Below the pieces are notes generated by a model. The model saw only the letters and a list, made by a program, of their open reading frames with translations. It was not told the DNA's origin and did not search any database. A stretch of 64,000 nt of DNA from Diplonema papillatum. Taxonomy: Eukaryota > Euglenozoa > Diplonemea > Diplonemida > Diplonemidae. The stretch lies in NCBI GenBank assembly GCA_030068145.1, contig JAPJBO010000442.1, positions 1 through 64,000 on the forward strand, in the 5' to 3' direction. The translations under genes were made by a program, and so were the position numbers. Within the stretch, counting starts at the first letter, position 1, and each line of letters opens with the position of its first letter. This document shows positions 1 through 9,974 of the stretch, piece by piece.

Positions 1-84
1 GTTTATGGCGTTGTTTTTTATGTTTCTTTAAATTGAAAGGTCCTATTCTGTCTGCTGCCTTCTGTTGGTGCTCTTCCTGCTGCT

Positions 85-1812
85 GCCTTACTGCTGCTCC
101 CTTGCTGCTGTTGCCTTGCCGCTGCTGCCTTGCTGCTACTGCCTTGCTTGCCCCTGCTGCCTTGCTGCTGCTGCCTTGCCGCTGTTGCCTTGCCGCTCCT
201 GTCTTCTTGCTGCTGCTGCCTTGCTGATGCTGCCTTGCTACTGCTGCTTTGCTTTGCTGCTGTCTTGCTTCTGCCGCTGCCTTGCCGCTGCTGTCTTGCT
301 GCTGCTGTCTTGCTGCTGCTTCCTTGCCGCTGCTGTCTTGCTGCTGCTACTCTTGCTGTTGCTGCTCCTGCTGCTCTGCTGCCTTTCTCCAAAGCTGTGG
401 AATTCTCGCAAAACCAAACACTGTGGTCAACGACCTTCCCCACTTCGAAATGGAAAGGCTTGCAAAGACTGATGTTCATCGCAAGCTTCGTTTTCCAACT
501 TAAGCGCTTCAAACAAACTTCGTCTGTTGTTGCTGCTGCTGCCTTGCCGCTGCTATGATGCTGCTGCTGCTACTGCCTTGCTGCCTTGGTGCTGCTGCCT
601 TGCTGCTGCTGCTGCTGCTGCTGCAGCCTTGTTGCTGCCTTTCCGCTGCTATGTTGCTGCTGCTGCTTCCCTGCCGCTGCTGCCTTGCTGCTGCTGCTGC
701 CTTGCTGCTGCTGCTGCCTTGCTGCTGCTGCTGCCTTGCTGCTGCTGCTGCCTTGCTGCTGCTGCTGCCTGTTGCTGCTGCTGCTGCCTTGTTGCTGCCC
801 CTGCCTAGCTGCAGCTGCTGCTGCTGCTGCCTTGTTGCTGCTGCCTTGGCGCTGCTGTGTTGCTGCTCCTGCTTCCCTGCCGCTGCTGCCTTGCTGCTGC
901 TGCTGCCTTGTTGCTGCTGCTGCTGCCTTGTTGCTGCTGCTGCTGCTGCTGCTGCCTTGTTGCTGCTGCCTTGCCGCTGCTGTGTTGCTGCTCCTGCTTC
1001 CCTGCCGCTGCTGCCTTGCTGCTGCTGCTGCCTTGCTGGTGCTGCCTTGCTGATGCTGTCCTGCTCCTCCTGCAGCCTTGCTGCTGCTGTCCCGCTGCTG
1101 CTGCTGTCTTGCTGCTGCTGCATTGCTGTTGCTGCATTGCTGCGGCGGCCTTGCTGCTGCTGCTGCTGCCTTGCTGCTGCTGCCTTACGGCGGCTGCCTT
1201 GCTGATACCATGCTGCTGGTGTCTTGCCGCTGCTGTCTTGCTTCTGCTGCTGCCTTGCCGCGGCTGCCTTGCTGCTACTGCTGCCTTGCCGCTGCTGCCT
1301 TGCTGCTGCTGCCTTGCTGCTGCTGTCCTGCTGCTGCTCCTGCCTTGCTGCTGCTGTCTTGCTGATGCTGCCTTGCTGCTGCTGTCCTGCTGCTGCTGCT
1401 GCCTTGCCGCTGCTGCCTTGCTGATGCTGCCTTGCTGCTGCTGTCCTGCTGCTGCTGCTGCCTTGCTGCTGCTGCCTTGCCGCTGCTGTCTTGCTTCTGC
1501 TGCTGCATTGCCGTTGCTGCCTTGCCGCGGCTGCCTTGCCGCGGCTGCCTTGCTGCTGCTGCTGCTGCCTTGCTGCTGCTGCCTTACCGCGGCTGCCTTG
1601 CTGATGCCGCCTTGCCGCTGCTATCGTACTGCTGCCGCCTTGCCGCTGTTGCCTTGCCGCTGCTGCCTTGCTGCTGCTGCCTTGCTGCTGCTGCCTTGCT
1701 GCTGCTGCCTTGCTGCTGCTGCCTTGCTGCTGCTGCCTTGCTGCTGCTGCCTTGCTGCTGCTGCCTTGCTGCTGCTGCCTTGCTGCTGCTGCCTTGCTGC
1801 TGCTGCTGCTTT
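85..1812. repeat. 14-bp CTG-rich minisatellite (CCTTGCTGCTGCTG)n
   Basis: The unit CCTTGCTGCTGCTG and close variants repeat across the interval, most regularly at 1660-1812. Because 14 is not a multiple of three, each successive unit is read in a different frame. The minus strand therefore shows a 42-bp cycle of poly-Q, poly-A and poly-S blocks, and the plus strand shows Leu/Cys/Ala. The unit contains no stop in any frame, so long open frames appear on both strands. These are not taken as genes. Confidence 0.9.
379..531. repeat. About 150-bp unit interrupting the minisatellite
   Basis: A unit running from AAAGCTGTGGAATTCTC to CAAACTTCGTCTG occurs here, at 4731-4869, at 5230-5364, and more diverged at 4551-4665. 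On the minus strand all copies keep a similar peptide (core PFHFEVGKVV). It may be a fossil coding piece or simply a conserved repeat; no start, stop or splice signals can be placed. Confidence 0.7.
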
Positions 1813-2407
1813 CTTGCCGACCTTTTTTACGCCTGGGAAGAGTAGGTGCGCAGCTCGGAGGCCAGATACGAAGTTAGGGGCTTTCACCCACAGCAAAGGA
1901 ACTGCTTGCCTTGGCCGCGTTTCGAAAAACACGTTTCCAGGGGACACCGCGAGGAGGTGGCAAGTCAGATTTTGTCCCCCAACCCCAAGACCACCCATTG
2001 AGAATTCCGGGGCCTTTGATGGCCAGCTTCTTGGACTTCACGACCTCTCAGGACCACTTTGCTGAAGGAACACCGAAAACGTGATAGGCAACTGTTGCAT
2101 GTCGAAATGGGGGGGCACGTTCTCCCGAAGTTGCGACCCTTGAAAGAACGTCGTTCGTAGGAGCTTCGAATTCCTGTGACGGTTTCGTTGGATGCATCGG
2201 TAAAAATATCAACAAAAATATGCACCCATAGCTCTGACAGAACCTTTTCGCTGACTCGGAACTTCACATACCTTGACTGCTTCCACACGAACTCTCGAAC
2301 ACCAGATTTTTCAAGCACAACTCCGACCCGAACCATCTTGTGAATTTATTTTCTTCTTCTAGTTCCTGTTTGCGTTGTGTGTGCTGAATCCTGTTTTCTT
2401 TCGAGTT

Positions 2408-2547
2408 GGCCTCTTCACACAAGAGGCCGAACCTGGACAAGAAGGCCCACATCGAAGCACTAAGAACCCATCAAATGCACGAGGGGGCCCGCAGGGCCAC
2501 CGAGTGCGGGTTTGCGGGTTTGCGGGGTTTGCGGGGGGGTTTGCGGG
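2408..2547 (+). repeat. Repeat 3' end: stem-loop plus (GCGGGTTT)n tail
   Basis: A hairpin GGCCTCT-loop-AGAGGCC at 2408-2428 is followed by GGGGGCCCGCAGGGCCACCG (about 2485-2504) and then a short array of the 8-mer GCGGGTTT up to 2547. The same order occurs at 6331-6437, 10551-10720 and 14333-14460. At the duplicate locus (6437) the tail is only GTGCGGGTTACTATA, so the 8-mer tract expanded at this copy. It resembles the 3' end of a retroposon, but that is inference. Confidence 0.65.
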
Positions 2548-3113
2548 TTACTATATAATTATGTGGCTTGTCCGTCTGTCCGTCACAATGAAAAATTCCA
2601 AGCAAAAATTTCACCTTTGTCAAAAAAAAATTCTGAAAAACTCAAAATTCAGAATCCAGTTTCTATTGGTTTTCCTATGAACCAGACCCGCAAACCAGCC
2701 ATTTTTTGGCAGCATCCAATTCCACAGGTCGGGTTACTATATAATTATGTGGCTTGTCCGTCCGTCTGTCCGTCACAATGAAAAATTCCAAGCAAAAATT
2801 TCACCTTTGTCAAAAAAAAATTCTGAAAAACTGAAAATTCAGAATCCAGTTTCTATTGGTTTTCCTATGAACCAGACCCGCAAACCAGCCATTTTTTGGC
2901 AGCATCCAATTCCACAGGTCAGGTTACTATATAATTATGTGGCTTGTCCGTCCGTCTGTCCGTCACAATGAAAAATTCCAAGCAAAAATTTCACCTTTGT
3001 CAAAAAAAAATTCTGAAAAACTCAAAATTCAGAATCCAGTTTCTATTGGTTTTCCTATGAACCAGACCCGCAAACCAGCCATTTTTTGGCAGCATCCAAT
3101 TCCACAGGTCAGG
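2548..3113. repeat. 186-190-bp tandem repeat, three copies
   Basis: Three nearly identical units start at about 2548, 2734 and 2924. Each begins TTACTATATAATTATGTGG, carries a CCGTCCGTCTGTCCGTCACA-type block, an A-rich stretch, ACCAGACCCGCAAACCAGCC, and ends at TTCCACAGGTC. The unit at 6437-6602 has the same order of blocks with a different sequence in between, so the two are related families. Confidence 0.9.
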
Positions 3114-4871
3114 TTTGCCCGGGTTTGCTGGAGGTGTGCCCCCTCTATCTCTTGCAATCAGGCTTGGCAACACAGGACCCCCAAAGAACGCGCAGAATGG
3201 GAAGCAAAAGGATGAGTGGTGGGAGTCCTGTGTGTCTAGGGGCTTGTCTCTCACTCAAGGCTTTTTGTTGGCTGGCTTGCTGGCTGCTGACTTGCTGGTG
3301 CTGACTTGCTGGTGCTGACTTGCTGGTGCTGACTTCCTGGTGCTGACTTGCTGGGTGCTGGCCTGGGTGTCTCCTGGTACTGCGCTGCCTGCTATGTGCT
3401 TCCTGCTGGTGCTGCCTGCGTGTGCTGCCTGCCGTTGGTGCTGCCTGCTGCTGGTGCTGGCTGGTGTGTGCCTCCCGCTGGTGCTGCCTACTGGTGCTGC
3501 CTGGTGCTCATAATATTTTTTTCCAAAACTTGAAAATTCGAAAAATATACCCAAGTATCAAAGTCCCCGTGCCAAAGATTGTTGCTATGTGTGTGCTTTG
3601 TCTGTCTCTAATCTGCCCAAAACTTCCACCGATTAGGGATCATCAGAACTATGAACACGCAGACCTCGAAAGGTTTGCTTCCTCCTGTTTCGTTTCCACT
3701 GCGGTTAGCCACATACAATGTCGTGAGACAAAGTTTTTTCGGCCAGTTGCGAGGAACTGCCTGCAGGAGTTGCTCAAAGCATGAACGTCAAGGACGCTCA
3801 ACAAAGCCTATGGAGGGGCTCGCATCTGATCCAAAATGCTGGCATAGTGACACGGGTTGATCTTGCTGACTGGCTCGACAGGTACTCCCGCGTTGCAAAG
3901 TGCAGCTTCCTTTCAACCCTTCAAAGATAGGACAAAGCACGCACACAAGAGACAACCAATAGCCATTTTCCCCTCCCCCATCCTTCCTCCCAATGTTTTG
4001 GGTTCCTGGTTTGGTTCTGCTGATGCTGTGATTGTTACTTCTGCTAAAGCTGTGCTGCTTCTGCTGCTACTTCTGCTGCTGCTGCTGCTGCTTCTGCTGC
4101 TTCTGCTGCTTCTGCTCCTGCTCCCTGCTGGTGCTTCAGTCTTGCTGATGTTGCTGCTGCTGCAAAAAAGGTGAATGAGTGAAAATCCCATGTGCTGACA
4201 ACGGTGGCTACCTGTTTTTGGGCCAAAAGGGGCCTGCCATGCCAGAACTGGGACATCTTTTTATTTCTTTACAATAAGAAGAAAAGTGTGGACAAAAGGC
4301 TTAAAGCAACCTTCTCTTGACTTCGATGGGGTTTTTGCTGCCTTGCTGCATCCTCTTGTTCCTCAAACCCGCAAACCCGGGTTTGCGGGTCCTGTGTTTG
4401 GTTTTGCTGCCTTGCCACTCTTGCTCCTGCTGCTGTTGCTGATTTCCCTGAAGCCAACAACACAGTAACTGTTTACTTCCTGCTGATTTGCTGCTCACTG
4501 CTGTTTGTGCTGGTGCTGCTCTTGCTCCTGCTTCTCTTGTTGCCTTTCATCGAAGCTGTGAAACTCTCCCAAAACCTAACACTGCAGTAAACGACCTTCC
4601 CCCCCTTCGAAATGGAAAGGCTTGCATTTTTCATCGAAGCCCAGATTCGCAAACTTCGTCTGCCTGCTGCTGCCTTGCTCCTGCTCTTGCTGCTGTTCCT
4701 GCTGCTACTCTTGCTCCTGCTGCCTTTCTCCGAAGCTGTGGAATTCTCGGAAAACCAAACACTGCATTCAACGACCTTCCCCACTTCGAAATGGAAAGGC
4801 TTGCAAAGACTGATGTTCATTGCAAGCTTCGATTTCCACCTTAAGCGCTTCAAACAAACTTCGTCTGTGTT
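3114..4871. other. Repeat-rich stretch without a recognised gene
   Basis: It holds a second 14-bp minisatellite (unit GACTTGCTGGTGCT, about 3285-3355) that decays into CTG/TGG-rich DNA to 3510, a TTCTGCTGC-type tract at about 4040-4135, and diverged copies of the 150-bp unit at 4551-4665 and 4731-4869. Between these, 3520-4030 and 4150-4360 show no convincing coding frame. Confidence 0.6.
4367..4390. repeat. Perfect 24-bp palindrome of the TTTGCGGG motif
   Basis: ACCCGCAAACCC is followed directly by its exact reverse complement GGGTTTGCGGGT. This is a head-to-head junction of the same 8-mer motif found elsewhere in the window. Confidence 0.9.
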
Positions 4872-6437
4872 TTGATTTTCTGTTTATGTTTCTTTAAATT
4901 GAAAGCTCCTATTCTGTCTGCTGCCTTCTGTTGGTGCTCTTCTTGCTGCTGCCTTACCGCTGCTGCCTTGCCGCTGCTGCCTTGCTGCTGCTGCCTTGCC
5001 GCTGTTGCCTTGCCGCTCCTGTCTTCTTGCTGCTGCTGCCTTGCTGATGCTGCCTTGCTACTGCTGCTTTGCTTTGCTGCTGTCTTGCTTCTGCCGCTGC
5101 CTTGCCGCTGTTGCCTTGCCGCTGCTGTCTTGCTGCTGCTGTCTTGCTGCTGCTTCCTAGCTGCTGCTTCCTTGCCGCTGCTGTCTTGCTGCTGCTACTC
5201 TTGCTGTTGCTGCTCCTGCTGCTCTGCTGCCTTTCTCCAAAGCTGTGGAATTCTCGCAAAACCAAACACTGTGGTCAACGACCTTCCCCACTTCGAAATG
5301 GAAAGGCTTGCAAAGACTGAGCTTCGTTTTCCAACTTAAGCGCTTCAAACAAACTTCGTCTGTTGTTGCTGCTGCTGCCTTGCCGCTGCTATGCTGCTGC
5401 TGCAGCCTTGTTGCTGCCTTTCCGCTGCTATGTTGCTGCTGCTGCTTCCCTGCCGCTGCTGCCTTGCTGCTGCTGCTGCTGCTGCCTTGCTGCTGCTGCC
5501 TTGCTGCTGCTGCTGCCTTGCTGCTGCTGCTGCCTGTTGCTGCTGCTGCTGCCTTGTTGCTGCCCCTGCCTAGCTGCAGCTGCTGCTGCTGCTGCCTTGT
5601 TGCTGCTGCCTTGTTGCTGGTGGCTTGCTTCTGCTGCTGCCTTGCTGGTGCTGCCTTGCCGCTGTTGCCTTGCCGCAGCTGCCTTGCTGCTCGTGTCTTC
5701 CCGCAGCTGTCTTGCTTCTGCTGCTGCTGCCTTGCCGGGCTGCCTTGCTGCTGCTGCTGCTTTCTTGCCGACCTTTTTTACGCCTGGGAAGGGTAGCTGC
5801 GCAGCTCGGAGGCCAGATACGAAGTTAGGGGCTTTCACCCACAGCAAAGGAACTGCTTGCCTTGGCCGCGTTTCGAAAAACACGTTTCCAGGGGACACCG
5901 CGAGGAGGTGGCAAGTCAGATTTTGTCCCCCAACCCCAAGACCACCCAGGGGCCTTTGATGGCCAGCTTCTTGGACTTCACGACCTCTCAGGACCACTTT
6001 GCTGAAGGAACACCGAAAACGTGATAGGCAACTGTTGCATGTCGAAATGGGGAGGGCACATTCTCCCGAAGTTGCGACCGAAAGAACGTCGTTCGTAGGA
6101 GCTTCGAATTCCTGTGACGGTTTCGTTGGATGCATCGGTCAAAATATCAACAAAATATGCACCCATAGCTCTGACAGAACTCGGAACTTCACATACCTTG
6201 ACTGCTTCCACACGAACTCTCGAACACCAGATTTTTCAAGCACAACTCCGACCCGAACCATCTTGTGAATTTCTTTTCTTCTTCTAGTTCCTGTTTGCGT
6301 TGTGTGTGCTGAATCCTGTTTTCTTTCGAGTCGGCCTCTTCACACAAGAGGCCGAACCTGGACAAGAAGGCCCACATCAAAGCGCTGAGAATCCATCAAA
6401 TGCACGAGGGGGCCCGCAGGGCCACCGAGTGCGGGTT
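4872..6437. repeat. Duplicated segment, copy 2
   Basis: This is the shorter copy of the segment at 1-2518. It carries the 14-bp minisatellite at about 4940-5229 and 5364-5766, with the 150-bp unit between them. The unique tail from 5767 onward matches the first copy closely, apart from small deletions. It ends with the conserved hairpin at 6331-6351 and GGCCACCGAGTGCGGG. Confidence 0.85.
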
Positions 6438-6706
6438 ACTATAAATATTTGTGGCTTCAAAACCCGTCCGTCCGTCACAGTAAGATTTTCCTTGTTTAAA
6501 ATTCACCTTTGTCGAAAATTTTATAAAACTCAAAAAAAAAAATTCAATAGGGTCCCCTACAGAAATCCGCGAAATAGCCTATAACCAGTCCAGGTGTCAG
6601 GATACTATAAATATTTGTGGCTTCAAAACCCGTCCGTCCGTCACAGTAAGATTTTCCTTGTTTAAAATTCACCTTTGTCGAAAATTTTTATAAAACTCAA
6701 AAAAAA
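6437..6706. repeat. About 165-bp tandem unit, second copy split by an insertion
   Basis: Unit 1 (6437-6602) starts TACTATAAATATTTGTGG and ends CCAGGTGTCAGGA. Unit 2 starts at 6603 and runs to the A-tract at 6699-6706. There it is interrupted by the 1.46-kb element at 6707-8165, and it resumes at 8166-8230 with TTCAATAGGGTCCCCTACAG. The uninterrupted unit shows the pre-insertion site. Confidence 0.85.
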
Positions 6707-8165
6707 GTACGTGCGCTCGGCTAAGGCCGGCGCGTGGCGAGACTGGAGGCAGCAGTTAAAGTTCGGGGAACAGCAAAGTTCGGGCGAAGCTAAGTTCGGG
6801 CAATGCTAAGTTCTGGTGAAGCAAAGTTCGGGTGAAGCTAAGTTCGGGCGAAACAAAGTTCGGGCGAAGCAAAGTTCGGGCGAAGCTAAGTTCGGGTGAG
6901 CAAAGTTCTGGTGAAGCAAAGTTCGGGCGAAGGTGAAGCTAAGTTCGGGCGAAACAAAGTCCGGGCGAAGCTAAGTTCTGGGTGAAGCAAAGTTCGGACG
7001 TTCTGGTGAAGCTAAGATCGGGCGAAACAAAGTTCGGCGAAGCTAAGTTCGGGTGAAGCAAAGTTCGGGCGAAGCTAAGTTCTGGTGAAGCAAAGTTCGG
7101 GCGAAGCTAAGTTCGGGTGAAGCAAAGTTCTGGTGAAGCTAAGTTCGGGCGAAACAAAGTTCGGGCGAAACAAAGTTCGGGCGAAGCAAAGTTCTGGGCG
7201 AAGCTAAGTTCGGATGAAGCAAAGTTCTGGTGAAGCAAAGTTCGGGCGAAACAAAGTTCTGGGGGAAGCAAAGTTCGGGTGAAGCAAAGTTCGGGCGAAG
7301 CTAAGTTCTGGTGAAGCAAAGTTCGGGCGAAGCAAAGTTCGGGTCAAGCTAAGTTCGGGCGAAACAAAGTCCGGGCGAAGCTAAGTTCTGGGGGAAGCAA
7401 AGTTCGGATGAAGCAAAGTTCTGGTGAAGCAAAGTTCGGGCGAAACAAAGTTCTGGGGGAAGCAAAGTTCGGGCGAAGCAAAGTTCGGGCGAAGCTAAGT
7501 TCTGGTGAAGCAAAGTTCGGGCGAAGCAAAGTTCGGGTCAAGCTAAGTTCGGGCGAAACAAAGTCCGGGCGAAGCTAAGTTCTGGGGGAAGCAAAGTTCG
7601 GATGAGGCAAAGTTCTGGTGAAGCAAAGTTCGGGCGAAGCTAAGTTCTGGGGAAAGCAAAGTTCGGGTGAAGCAAAGTTCTGGTGAAGCTAAGATTGGAC
7701 GAAAAAAAGTTCTAGGGGAAGCAAAGTTCGGGCGAAGCAAAGTTCGGGCGAAGCTAAGTTCTGGTGAAGCAAAGTTCGGGCAAAGCAAAGTTCGGGTTAA
7801 GCTAAGTTCGGGCGAAACAAAGTTCTGGTGAAGCAAAGCTCGGGCGAAGCAAAGTTCGGGCGAAGTTCGGGTGAAGCAAAGTTCTGGTGAACATTGCATG
7901 TTCATAGGACCTCCAGTCTCGAAAAATTCTCAAAAACTTCAAACCGAAAAAAACACTTCGCGCGGGGATCGAACCGCGGACCTGTGGGTCCGGAGACCGT
8001 CGCACTGTTGAAGTGGACCATACAGGCATGAAATCCGAAAACGGAAAAAGCCAACCCCGCGCTATTATCCAGTTCAAAACAATACACTTTTTTAGTGTAG
8101 AGAAAAGTGGGGTTGGCTCGAATAGAGGCTATTCACATTGCATGTTCATAGGACCTCCAGTCTCG
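6707..8165 (-). mobile_element. Satellite-bearing element with tRNA-like head, copy 1
   Basis: The element starts GTACGTGCGCTCGGCTAAGG after an A-run and ends CCTCCAGTCTCG before another A-run. Inside lie about 70 tandem copies of a 16-bp monomer (AAGTTCGGGCGAAGCA and variants, 6760-7893), then a tRNA-like block (7954-8015). The block is flanked on both sides by the same 30-bp sequence (CATTGCATGTTCATAGGACC plus CTCCAGTCTCG). The strand given follows the tRNA-like block. The inverse of CTCCAGTCTCG also occurs near 6740, so the satellite body has inverted ends. No protein is encoded; frames with SPELCFAR-type repeats are satellite artefacts. Copies 2 and 3 are at 11203-12449 and 39761-41968. 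Confidence 0.8.
7954..8015 (-). other. tRNA-like sequence (Pol III-type boxes)
   Basis: On the minus strand the block has an intact B box (GGTTCGATCCC, 7965-7975). An A-box-like TGGTCCACTT lies about 45 nt upstream of it, and CACTTC/GAAGTG ends can pair. The centre reads like an anticodon arm (CTCCGGA, possible anticodon CCG), but the arm stem is poorly paired and the D arm looks short. A T-run follows on the transcribed strand. It is more likely a tRNA-derived promoter head than a working tRNA. Confidence 0.5.
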
Positions 8166-8530
8166 AAAAATTCAATAGGGTCCCCTACAGAAATCCGCGA
8201 AATAGCCTATAACCAGTCCAGGTGTCAGGATTGGTCGGGTTTGCAGCACAGGTTTGTAACGCGGGTTTTGTGCACCGCACCAACGACTCTCAAACTTTCT
8301 TAAAGGTACTGCTTTGAAGAATCCAGGGGCAGTCCGCAAACCCGAAAAAATTAAAGGAAGAATTCGACATACTGTACTCACACTCTTGTGGCTTCCCCCT
8401 TTTGCGCATCGCTTCATCGATTCATTGCTTCATCTATTGCTTTGCGTTCTTTGTTGACTTCTTGTGCAGCAAGCTGGACCCTAAGTGCAATGCAAACAAC
8501 ACACCTTTCGTTCTGCCACTGTTTGTTGTA

Positions 8531-8874
8531 GGTGCTGTTGATGCTGTTGATGCTGTTGATGCTGTTGATGCTGTTGATGCTGTTGCTGCTGTTGCTGCTG
8601 TTGATGCTGTTGCTGCTGTTGCTGCTGTTGCTGCTGTTGCTGCTGTTGCTGCTGTTGCTGCTGTTGCTGCTGTTGCTGCTGTTGGTGCTGTTGGTGCTGT
8701 TGGTGCTGTTGGTGCTGTTGGTGCTGTTGGTGCTGTTGGTGCTGTTGGTGCTGTTGGTGCTGTTGGTGCTGTTGGTGCTGTTGGTGCTGTTGGTGCTGTT
8801 GGTGCTGTTGGTGCTGTTGGTGCTGTTGGTGCTGTTGGTGCTGTTGATGCTGTTGGTGCTGTTGGTGCTGTTGT
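8531..8874. repeat. 9-bp minisatellite (GCTGTTGNT)n, about 38 units
   Basis: Units differ only at one base and are grouped in blocks: mostly GTTGAT first, then GTTGCT, then a long run of GTTGGT with a single GTTGAT near the end. The block pattern suggests successive local amplification of variants. Plus-strand frames read Val-Asp/Ala/Gly-Ala repeats, and the minus strand reads Asn-Ser-Thr/Ser/Ile repeats. Neither has start context or flanking coding sequence. Confidence 0.9.
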
Positions 8875-9129
8875 TAAACTTGGGCAATGGTATGTGTTTG
8901 TTTCTGCTTCCTGACTCCTGCTGACGCTCCCCCCTCATCTTCTGATTCTCTATCTGCTGCCCCTGCTGCTGCCAGCTGTTACCCTGGCTGCCCCTCCTAG
9001 CTGATGCTCATCTTGCTTATTCCCCTGTTGATGCAGCTGCTGCTGCTCCTCTATCTGCTGCCCCTCTAGCTGCTGCTCCTCCAGCTGCACTCATCTTGCT
9101 TCGTCCCTCTTTGCGGCTCCTCTACCCCC

Positions 9130-9930
9130 GCTAGAACGACTGCAATGGCCAAACTACAGAACGAGAACGACAGCAACTGGCCGGAGATTGCCCAGGAAGG
9201 ACAGCCAATGACCAACGAGCGGTACCAGAATGACAGTGAACGGCCATAGAGCGGTACCAGAACGACTTTGCCAGAATGCCAGCAAATGGCCACGGAGCGG
9301 CGCCACGACTCTCAATGACCAAAGAATGCCGCTAGAACGACTACAAATGCCCATAGGGCCTGAATGACGGCGGTCGGCCAAATGCAAATGTCCAAAGAAC
9401 GGCGCTTGAACGACTGCAAATTGCCCAAGAGCAGCGCCAGCATGACTGAAAATGGCCAAACTGCGGTGCGAGAACGCTGCAACAGGCTGGAGACCGCCCA
9501 GGAATGACAGCCAATGACCAAAGAGCGGCACCAGAATGACAGTGAACAGCCACAGAGTGGTACGAGAACGACTGCAAATGTCTAAATCACCTTGCTTGAG
9601 GGACGGCAAATGACCAGCAAGCGGCACCAGAATGACTGCCGACGACCAAAGAACGGAGCTAGAATGACCACAAATGCCCAAAGAGCCGCGCCTGAATGAC
9701 AGCGAACCGCCAAAGCGGTACTAGAGCGACTGCAAATGTCCAAAGCACCTTTGTTTGAAGGACGGCAAATGACTGCAGAACGGTGCCAGATTGACAGCCA
9801 ATGGCCAAGGATTGGCACCAGAACGACTGCCAATCGCCAGAGATCGTCCCAAGAATGACAGCCAATGAATGACCAGCAAGCGGCACCAGAATTAACGAAC
9901 AGCGTGACACGTGAATGGTATCGTTTGGCT
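9130..9930. repeat. Degenerate minisatellite of roughly 30-33 bp
   Basis: The stretch is built from diverged copies of a phrase such as GACCAAAGAGCGGCACCAGA followed by ATGACNGCNAATG. Minus-strand frames show an imperfect 11-residue pattern because some units are close to 33 bp. The 8875-9129 interval before it has CTG-rich low-complexity DNA only. Confidence 0.6.
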
Positions 9931-9974
9931 GAACAGGAAACTGTCCAAACCTGTCAAAGAATCCTGATCAATCA

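Larger units (their letters stand above)
1..2518. repeat. Duplicated segment, copy 1
   Basis: This segment reappears at about 4872-6437. Both copies start with the same leader (TTTCTTTAAATTGAAAG at 25-41 and 4891-4907), carry a CTG-rich minisatellite with the same 150-bp interruption, and end with the same 650-bp unique tail from TACGCCTGGGAAG to GGGCCCGCAGGGCCACCGAG. The copies differ mainly by loss of array units in copy 2 and small indels in the tail. No convincing gene lies inside; the long frames come from the minisatellite. Confidence 0.85.

Noticed and set aside
18..2065. Long frames rich in Q/A/S (minus) or L/C/A (plus)
   Set aside because: They follow from the 14-bp CTG minisatellite, which has no stop in any frame; frames overlap on both strands and have no independent start or domain.
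7107..7905. Minus-strand frames with a 16-residue repeat (SPELCFARTL type), also at 40193-41350
   Set aside because: They are the 16-bp satellite read in rotation; indels shift the frame often and copies differ between loci without coding constraint.
7954..8015. Functional tRNA gene
   Set aside because: The B box is good, but the anticodon stem is poorly paired, the D arm is short and the sequence is repeated inside a mobile element; it is kept only as tRNA-like.
8402..8938. VGAVGAV and NSTNSS repeat proteins
   Set aside because: Direct translation of the 9-bp array on opposite strands; no flanking coding sequence.
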